Part shown: positions 58,765 to 64,000 of the stretch, one piece after another
Position numbering within the stretch: position 1 is the first letter of the stretch
Layout of the letters: every line of letters starts with the position of its first letter
From: a virus
Length of the DNA: 64,000 nt
IMG/VR virus record: IMGVR_UViG_3300042691_041718
Span: 1 to 64,000 of that record
Reading direction: 5' to 3' (one strand)
Notes under the pieces: model-generated
What the model was told of the DNA's origin: nothing
Databases searched by the model: none
The model's input: only the letters and a program-made list of their open reading frames with translations
Program-made: the position numbers and the translations under genes

Positions 58765-58950
58765 ATGACAATTTTTAGGTACTCAAAAGATGGAAAACTT
58801 TACTCAATCATTCAAACTGATAAGGATGGTGTTAAGAGATATACTGCGGTTCCATATGGTCATTCATCTAATCCAATTACTGATTGTGACATAAAAGATT
58901 TCTCTATACAATCAATTAAGAATAATAATAGAAATAGTAGTTTTTTATAA
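58765..58950 (+). CDS. Hypothetical protein (61 aa)
   Basis: FRYSKDGKLYSIIQTDKDGV, small beta-hairpin-like protein; family unknown. Confidence 0.6.
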   Translation: MTIFRYSKDGKLYSIIQTDKDGVKRYTAVPYGHSSNPITDCDIKDFSIQSIKNNNRNSSFL

Positions 58951-58960
58951 TTAATTTTCA

Positions 58961-58968
58961 TATATTTG
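58961..58968 (+). promoter_or_regulatory. TATATTTG box, 4 nt before ATG
   Basis: Same TAAA spacer as the box at 1360; serves the HAD gene at 58973. Confidence 0.5.
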
Positions 58969-58972
58969 TAAA

Positions 58973-59470
58973 ATGAAGGTAATATTTTTAGATCATGACG
59001 GAGTGGTTTGTTTAAGTCGTGAATGGAGTAGTCGTTTTCAGAAAAAGAAACGATTTATTCTTGAGGGTGGAGACGAAGATGATATTCCTGCTTACATTCG
59101 TTTAGACAATTTCAATAAGATGGCAGTTGATGTTTTAAATGATATAATATTAACATCTGGTGCTGAGATAGTTTGTTCTAGTGATTGGCGTTTACATGCT
59201 ACGTTAGATGAAATGAAAGATTTATTTCACCGATATGGTGTTATAAAAGGTCCTATTGATTTCACACCAGAACTTCAAACAATCACTAAGAAAGCTGATA
59301 TACGAGTAGATGAAATTAACTTATGGTTAAGTAATCATCCAGAGGTAACACATTGGGTTGCTATTGATGATATGGATTTAAGTGAATTAGATAATTTCGT
59401 TAAAACTCGTGAGCGAGAAGGTTTAAAACAATGTAACATATCAAGTAAGATTTTAAAGTTTTTAGAATGA
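58973..59470 (+). CDS. HAD-superfamily phosphatase, RNA-repair type
   Basis: 165 aa. DxD nucleophile FLDHDGVVC (D7, D9), motif II IVCSSDWRLH and later WVAIDDMDL acids. The SSDWR form and short cap are like HAD domains of RNA-repair proteins and the T4 PseT phosphatase half. Would remove 3'-phosphates while the separate kinase (44881) phosphorylates 5' ends. Substrate is inferred. Confidence 0.75.
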   Translation: MKVIFLDHDGVVCLSREWSSRFQKKKRFILEGGDEDDIPAYIRLDNFNKMAVDVLNDIILTSGAEIVCSSDWRLHATLDEMKDLFHRYGVIKGPIDFTPELQTITKKADIRVDEINLWLSNHPEVTHWVAIDDMDLSELDNFVKTREREGLKQCNISSKILKFLE

Positions 59471-59994
59471 CATTAGAAGAATATAACTCATTATATGATA
59501 GTTTAATCAAGACTAAAATAACCGAAGATAATTTAGTCGATTTTCATAAGTTTACTAGATTTAGTCCTGAGAAGTTTGCTAAACGATTAGGTATTGATGA
59601 ATTAGAGTTCATCAAAAAGTGTAATAATGATAAAAAAGAAATACACAATAAAATACTTGGTTGGAAAAGAGTTAAAAAATTAAAGGGATATAACCCGAAA
59701 TCAAAACAAGAAATAAAGCGACATTGGGATAGAAAAAGTGGAGAAAATATAAAAGTAACTTATAACTTTCTTGTTTGTATTTGTACAAAATATTGTAAGT
59801 TAGACTATAATTATGGTAGTCGAAAATATAGATTTTACGAAGATATTAAGTATCTTTATTGTTGGGATCCTATTTATCATGGAATGATAATAATTTTAAA
59901 TGATAGGAATGAAGAATTCCGAGTAGGTGTTGAAGAATTCAATAAATATTTTAATGATTATAGAGATCATATAATTAACGATTTGTTAAATTAA
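59467..59994 (+). CDS. Hypothetical protein (175 aa)
   Basis: Helix-turn-helix-looking start (FAKRLGIDELEFIKKC), basic middle, CICTKYCKLDYNYGSRKYRFYED. Ends YRDHIINDLLN, a form of the recurring C-terminal motif. Overlaps the HAD gene by 4 nt, so probably coexpressed. Confidence 0.7.
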   Translation: MTLEEYNSLYDSLIKTKITEDNLVDFHKFTRFSPEKFAKRLGIDELEFIKKCNNDKKEIHNKILGWKRVKKLKGYNPKSKQEIKRHWDRKSGENIKVTYNFLVCICTKYCKLDYNYGSRKYRFYEDIKYLYCWDPIYHGMIIILNDRNEEFRVGVEEFNKYFNDYRDHIINDLLN

Positions 59995-60005
59995 TATATA
60001 CATTT

Positions 60006-60335
60006 ATGGAGTATATATTTGTTTATGGTATGTTTAGAGACTCTGCTAGAGATCTTTTAGGTAAGACTACATTTTGTGGTAAATCTACAATTAAGGGGAA
60101 ATTATATAGAGTTGATAACTTTTATCCAGGCTTTGTTAGTGGTGAAGGTAAAGTTGTTGGTGATGTTTATTTAATAGATCCTGTTGTATTTGATAAATTA
60201 GATGAATTTGAAGGTGATGAATATATTAGAAAAAAGGTTAGAACATCTTCTGATTTAGATTGTTGGGTTTATGAATATAAACATGATGTTTCAAACTTCA
60301 AAGAAATAAAGTCTGGTGACTGGATGTTAAGATAA
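60006..60335 (+). CDS. Gamma-glutamylcyclotransferase-like protein
   Basis: 109 aa. IFVYGMFRDSARDLLG is the nucleotide-like VYGTLR loop, and KLDEFEGDEYIRKKV supplies the catalytic Glu of the AIG2/GGCT fold. Substrate unknown; some members act on gamma-glutamyl compounds. Confidence 0.82.
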   Translation: MEYIFVYGMFRDSARDLLGKTTFCGKSTIKGKLYRVDNFYPGFVSGEGKVVGDVYLIDPVVFDKLDEFEGDEYIRKKVRTSSDLDCWVYEYKHDVSNFKEIKSGDWMLR

Positions 60336-60336
60336 T

Positions 60337-60678
60337 TTAACCAGTTGAATCTATAAATTTCATTTCTTTAGCTGTGATACCACTAGGTTTATCATGACTT
60401 TTGCTACGCGCTCTATGAGTATGAATAAAATACCCATCTTTATCAATACCCATATCATATCCATTTGGATATCCACCTTCTTTAATTTTCCTTTTTAATT
60501 CTGGGTGTAATTCTAGTCCAAAAACTTTACCTTTTTTAACACTTGTCACATATTTAACGAGTTCATAAGCAACTTCTTTTAATTCTTTTGGTAAACCGTG
60601 TAGGTTTTTAATAGATTTAATCTTATCTTCTTTATTAAAAGAAAATTGGAATTCCTCAAACAACTTTATTCTTTTCAT
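60337..60678 (-). CDS. Tagged protein MKRIKLFEE (113 aa)
   Basis: After the tag, a helical region and LHPELKRKIKEGGYPNGYDM...GYFIHTHRARSKS. His-rich HTHRARS end could be catalytic (nuclease or lyase) but no family is recognised. Confidence 0.7.
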   Translation of the reverse strand: MKRIKLFEEFQFSFNKEDKIKSIKNLHGLPKELKEVAYELVKYVTSVKKGKVFGLELHPELKRKIKEGGYPNGYDMGIDKDGYFIHTHRARSKSHDKPSGITAKEMKFIDSTG

Positions 60679-60682
60679 AGAG

Positions 60683-60690
60683 TATATATA
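60683..60690 (-). promoter_or_regulatory. TATATATA box, 4 nt before ATG
   Basis: CTCT lies between box and ATG at 60678. Confidence 0.45.
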
Positions 60691-60706
60691 AAAATAATAA
60701 ATTAGA

Positions 60707-60898
60707 ATGATAGATATATTTTTTATAGAATTTTACATACAGAAAAGATATAATCAAAAATTAGAAGAGTATTTCGAAGTTACTAAATCCGTATCATCTA
60801 AATGGAGAAATTCTAATTTCCCTGAAAGAAGGTTAAAGGAGTTTTCATATAGAGAGGGTACTTTAGATGTATTAGAATTAATAAAAAAAGTATACTAG
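60707..60898 (+). CDS. Putative helix-turn-helix protein (63 aa)
   Basis: LEEYFEVTKSVSSKWRNSNF followed by PERRLKEFSYREGT resembles a phage CI-type HTH with recognition helix SVSSKWR. Possibly a regulator. Confidence 0.55.
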   Translation: MIDIFFIEFYIQKRYNQKLEEYFEVTKSVSSKWRNSNFPERRLKEFSYREGTLDVLELIKKVY

Positions 60899-60904
60899 GA
60901 AAGA

Positions 60905-60937
60905 GAAACTTTTTTATATATAAAATAAAAAAGTTTC
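60905..60937. repeat. Inverted repeat before HNH gene
   Basis: 12-bp arms GAAACTTTTTTA/TAAAAAAGTTTC enclosing TATATAAAA, 5 nt before ATG 60943. Confidence 0.8.
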
Positions 60938-60942
60938 ATAAA

Positions 60943-61677
60943 ATGAAAATTTGTAGTATTTGTAATATTGAAAAGGATGAGATAAATTTCTATAAAAGAA
61001 AATCCTCTAAGGATGGATTGCGTAAAGATTGTAAAGATTGTTGTTATAGTAGAAATAAAAAATGGATTAGTAATAATATTGAAGTGGTTAAATCTATCAA
61101 GGATAAATATTATCAAAATAATAAACAAGATGTTATAGACCGTTCATATGAATGGGTAAAAAATAACAAAGATAAACGTTCGAAAATATTAAAAAAATAT
61201 AACTCAAAAGAGGAGGTTATTGAAAGAATTAAAAATAGATATTTGGAGAATAAACATACTATAAAAATTAAGAGTAGGAAATATAAGTTCGAAAATAGAG
61301 AAAAATTAAATGAGAAACTTAGATATAAGTATAACAATGATTTTCAATATAAATTTAAAGTTTTGGTGAAAAACTTAATTACTAAATCCTTTAAAAGATG
61401 TGGTTATACTAAAATTAGTAAAACATATGACATATTAGGATGTTCATTTGAGGAGTTTAAAACCTATTTAGAATCTAAATTTGAAGATTGGATGTCTTGG
61501 GATAATAGAGGTTTATATAATGGTGAATTAAATTATGGATGGGATATAGATCATATAGTACCATTATCATCTGCAATTAATATTGATGAAGTTTTAAAAC
61601 TAAATCATTATACCAATTTACAACCTCTATGTAGTAAAGTGAATAGAGATATTAAAAAAGATAAATTAAATTATTAA
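60943..61677 (+). CDS. HNH homing endonuclease (family copy D)
   Basis: 244 aa. CSIC and CKDC zinc pairs, charged repeats, HNH core WDIDHIVPLSSA and HYTNLQPLCSKVNRD. Closest in its core to copy C (21838). Inserted upstream of the exonuclease gene, 2 nt gap. Confidence 0.87.
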   Translation: MKICSICNIEKDEINFYKRKSSKDGLRKDCKDCCYSRNKKWISNNIEVVKSIKDKYYQNNKQDVIDRSYEWVKNNKDKRSKILKKYNSKEEVIERIKNRYLENKHTIKIKSRKYKFENREKLNEKLRYKYNNDFQYKFKVLVKNLITKSFKRCGYTKISKTYDILGCSFEEFKTYLESKFEDWMSWDNRGLYNGELNYGWDIDHIVPLSSAINIDEVLKLNHYTNLQPLCSKVNRDIKKDKLNY

Positions 61678-61679
61678 CT

Positions 61680-62339
61680 ATGGAGTTATTCTATTTTGAC
61701 ATAGAGTGTGTTGGATCATATAAAGATTATGAAACCTTTTGTTTAGAAGATGAGAGAGGTTCTAAACTATTTAGTGAGAAATATAAAAGAATGAGTTGGG
61801 ATCAAAAATACGACTCTGTTGATGATGCTTATATAAAGCAAAGTGGTATTATAACCACTTATGGTAAGATATGTTGTATATCATTTGGTTATGTTAGTGA
61901 ATCAGGTGAGAAACAAATAAGAAGTTTTTATGGCGAAAATGAGAAGGAAATTGTAAATAACTTTAATGAATTACTTAAAAAAGTAGAATTAAAAAATTTA
62001 AAATTATGTGGATATAGAATTTTATATTATGATTTAATTTTCATTTTACATAAACTTCATAAGTATGGTATTAAACCTGCTAATATTATTTACTTATATG
62101 ATAAAAAACCTTGGGATGCTAGAATAGTCGATATAGCAGATGATTGGAAACAAAAATTTGCCTGGGCTTTTTCTTTTGATGAAGTTTGTTATGAATTAGG
62201 TGTTAAGTCACCTAAAGAGAATATGAATGGTTCTGAAGTACATAAATACTATCATAAAGGTAAATTAGAAGATATAAAAAGATATTGTGAAATGGATGTT
62301 AGTTCATCTATTGATGTTGGTAACATTCTTTATAATTAA
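61680..62339 (+). CDS. DnaQ-like 3'-5' exonuclease (B-family type)
   Basis: 219 aa. Exo I FDIECVG, Exo III YCEMDVSS. The Exo II region reads LCGYRILYYDLIFIL, where relatives usually have GHNxxxFDxPF, so the Asp is kept but the Asn is replaced. Family relative of the predicted DNA polymerase B exonuclease 2. Proofreading or nuclease role in DNA metabolism. Confidence 0.75.
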   Translation: MELFYFDIECVGSYKDYETFCLEDERGSKLFSEKYKRMSWDQKYDSVDDAYIKQSGIITTYGKICCISFGYVSESGEKQIRSFYGENEKEIVNNFNELLKKVELKNLKLCGYRILYYDLIFILHKLHKYGIKPANIIYLYDKKPWDARIVDIADDWKQKFAWAFSFDEVCYELGVKSPKENMNGSEVHKYYHKGKLEDIKRYCEMDVSSSIDVGNILYN

Positions 62340-63871
62340 ATCTTATTTATAATTCTAATTGTTTTATCTATATTCTCGTTGAAAAATTTTAATTCATCAT
62401 CATTTGATGGTGTTGAATCAGTTAATATATCTTTTAATGTTTTTATTTGATCTAGATAACCAACTTCTTTAACAACATCTAAAATCATATTCATTCTTTT
62501 TCTTATAACAAAAAGATCATCTAAATCTTCTATTATATTAGGTTTTATCTTCTTTGTAACTAGTTCACCTAATTGGAATATTTTATTTAGGACTTCTTTT
62601 CCTAATTCACTATTCATTCCCTTAGTTAAACTATCGAATTTTGATTTTTTAGTATGTAGTCTCTGAATTATTTCAAAAATCAACTTAACTTTTAAATCAG
62701 TATCTAAATTTGTACTAATTTGATTAAAATTTATTAAAGTTAATTTAGCAGCCAAATCTCTAACGTTATCACTAGATTTATGATCTCCTATTTCATTTGA
62801 AATTCTATCTGTTTGTGATGAAAAATATTTAGTTACTTCAGTTTTAGAATCACCATTTAAAGTTGAGTACCATTTACGTAATTTATCCATATAAAAGTTA
62901 GGTCTTTCTTCTTCTTCTTCTATATTTTTATCTTCTTTAATTTTAATTAGTTTATCTAAATCTAAAGCTGAGTTTGATATATCAAACATAATCCATTTAT
63001 TGAAAAGTACCTTATCAAATAATGAGTTGAAATTATCAGTATTAGCCATTTTCAATATTCTATTATTAAAATTAGTCTTTCTAATTTCTTCATTTGAAAG
63101 TAATGCTGTTGCACCACTTCTCATTTCTTCTCTACTTGATTTAATATTCTTTCTATTTTTAGAAGTGTCTAATTTAGAAGTATTAAAAACGATAGCAAAT
63201 TGTGATTCACTTAAACTCTTTTTAGTAAATGCGTCATTTGAATCTATTTTTTTATTCCATAACTCTTCTCCATTATTTTCGGGTTTTAATGACCATATAG
63301 TCCAATCACTATCAACTAAACTCCAAGATCTATTACCCCAATCTGTCCAATCTTCATTATCTGGTTCTGAGCCTTCTAAATAACAATCTTCATCACTATA
63401 AATGGCATACATCCTTACTCGATCACCATTAGGTTCAATATAAAGTGTGGCACGTGTTTTAACATCATCATCAAATTCGTCAAAATTAATGAATATCTTA
63501 TCTAAGTGGTTTATCAATCCACTCCTAAAATCATCTCTTAATTCACTAAAATAGCTATATTCTTTGTCTTCTGTGTAACCAGTTCTGGATTTCAACGCTA
63601 CTCCATCAGTTAAAGATATATTTATCAAATTAGCATTGGTATCTAACCAAAACTTATAGATTTTATCATTACCTTCTACTTTATCAAAAGCTTTATTGAA
63701 TGTTAAATACTCAAAATATTCATCTTTTAGTTCTGAATATGGAAAATCAATTTCATCACAAATACTCTTAACTTTATTTAAGAAAAGTATTTTAGATTCC
63801 TTTGATAAATATCTTAATGTTTTAGATAATAATTGTGATTTAAATGCCTCGAATAACTTTATGTGTTTCAT
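62336..63871 (-). CDS. Largest tagged protein (511 aa)
   Basis: Tag MKHIKLFE then A. N-terminal alpha/beta part with WTDWGNRSWSLVDSDWTIW, a long helical C-terminal half (LAAKLTLINF..., IEDLDDLFVIRKRMNMILDVV). No catalytic motif recognised. T4 packages one large tagged protein (Alt) along with small ones; this might be a counterpart in size only. Confidence 0.72.
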   Translation of the reverse strand: MKHIKLFEAFKSQLLSKTLRYLSKESKILFLNKVKSICDEIDFPYSELKDEYFEYLTFNKAFDKVEGNDKIYKFWLDTNANLINISLTDGVALKSRTGYTEDKEYSYFSELRDDFRSGLINHLDKIFINFDEFDDDVKTRATLYIEPNGDRVRMYAIYSDEDCYLEGSEPDNEDWTDWGNRSWSLVDSDWTIWSLKPENNGEELWNKKIDSNDAFTKKSLSESQFAIVFNTSKLDTSKNRKNIKSSREEMRSGATALLSNEEIRKTNFNNRILKMANTDNFNSLFDKVLFNKWIMFDISNSALDLDKLIKIKEDKNIEEEEERPNFYMDKLRKWYSTLNGDSKTEVTKYFSSQTDRISNEIGDHKSSDNVRDLAAKLTLINFNQISTNLDTDLKVKLIFEIIQRLHTKKSKFDSLTKGMNSELGKEVLNKIFQLGELVTKKIKPNIIEDLDDLFVIRKRMNMILDVVKEVGYLDQIKTLKDILTDSTPSNDDELKFFNENIDKTIRIINKI

Positions 63872-63876
63872 ATTTG

Positions 63877-63887
63877 TATATATTAAA
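63877..63887 (-). promoter_or_regulatory. TTTAATATATA box, 5 nt before ATG
   Basis: Serves the 511-aa tagged gene at 63871. Confidence 0.45.
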
Positions 63888-63919
63888 TAATTTTTTTATT
63901 TTTGTGAAAAAGACTGATT

Positions 63920-64000
63920 ATGTTCTTACAAACTGAAATGACAATGAAAGCTTTTGATATAGTTTCAAAAGAATTTGATGGTAAAACCGATAAAGCTGGA
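63920..64000 (+). CDS. Partial gene, HD-hydrolase-like N-terminus
   Basis: 27 residues before the window ends: MFLQTEMTMKAFDIVSKEF followed by GKTDKAG. The A-x-x-x-A/S-x-x-x-x-G-x-x-DKAG pattern resembles the start of (p)ppGpp hydrolase HD domains (A..H.GQ.DK.G.PY..H). Too short to be sure. Confidence 0.35.
   Translation, partial: MFLQTEMTMKAFDIVSKEFDGKTDKAG

Noticed and set aside
63903-63920. GAAAAAGACTGATT shared with the terminator at 48542
   Set aside because: Only one arm is present here, so there is no hairpin; chance match in low-complexity sequence.
1-64000. tRNA genes or CRISPR arrays
   Set aside because: No cloverleaf with a GGTTCGA-type T-arm and no regularly spaced repeats were seen. 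The nearest, GTCAAATCC at 58256, lacks an acceptor stem partner.

Overview
The window is a 64 kb piece of a large, AT-rich tailed-phage genome with a T4-like gene repertoire. It encodes a T4 RnlA-type RNA ligase, a gp32-type single-strand DNA-binding protein, a UvsX/RecA recombinase, class I ribonucleotide reductase NrdB, virion proteins, ten homing endonuclease domains and many small orphan genes on both strands. A Bacteroidota host is suggested by repeated TAnnTTTG boxes (mostly TATATTTG), the host-type -7 element of that phylum, upstream of many early-looking genes. No terminase, portal, major capsid protein, DNA polymerase, tRNA, CRISPR array or integrase is visible, so this is an internal segment of a bigger genome.

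Layout. 0-4.1 kb (minus): RnlA, a cytidylyltransferase-like enzyme, small genes and an Rnl2-type RNA ligase, with a homing endonuclease beside a remnant of a second ligase. 4.2-7.3 kb (plus): GrpE, two orphans and DnaJ. 7.6-11 kb: a structural gene, a frameshifted GIY-YIG gene and two tagged proteins. 11-15.8 kb: an IMPDH/GMP reductase-like enzyme, HNH genes, a cREC protein and NrdB. 15.8-19.9 kb: a cluster of small proteins sharing an N-terminal peptide. 20-26.7 kb: gp32 between two related HNH genes, then virion proteins. 26.7-35.3 kb (minus): a glycan operon with glycosyltransferases, two GT11 fucosyltransferase-like enzymes, an exostosin, UDP-galactopyranose mutase and an FkbM methyltransferase. 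35.4-42.4 kb (minus): a ClpC-like unfoldase, a CYTH protein, MgtC, and a flavodoxin-fold reductase carrying an intein. 42.5-53.8 kb: an orphan membrane protein, nucleic-acid repair and small genes, a zinc peptidase and a large structural protein. 53.9-64 kb: three tandem tagged genes, UvsX, a histone H1-like peptide, a HAD phosphatase, an exonuclease and a 511-residue tagged protein.

Three patterns link these genes. First, at least sixteen otherwise mostly unrelated proteins begin with a short Lys/aromatic peptide ending in Glu (MKxLKxFxE followed by S, A, G or N). It resembles the T4 capsid-targeting sequence that is removed by the prohead protease, so these may be internal virion proteins injected into the host. 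Second, about eighteen genes have an (A/T)ATATATA box exactly four bases before the ATG, which suggests a phage promoter class giving leaderless or nearly leaderless mRNAs. Third, RNA-repair functions are spread over the window: two ligases, a PNK-type kinase, a separate HAD phosphatase, two cREC proteins and a CYTH protein. Together they could reverse host anticodon-nuclease damage.

Functional calls come from reading motifs by eye. No database search was run.
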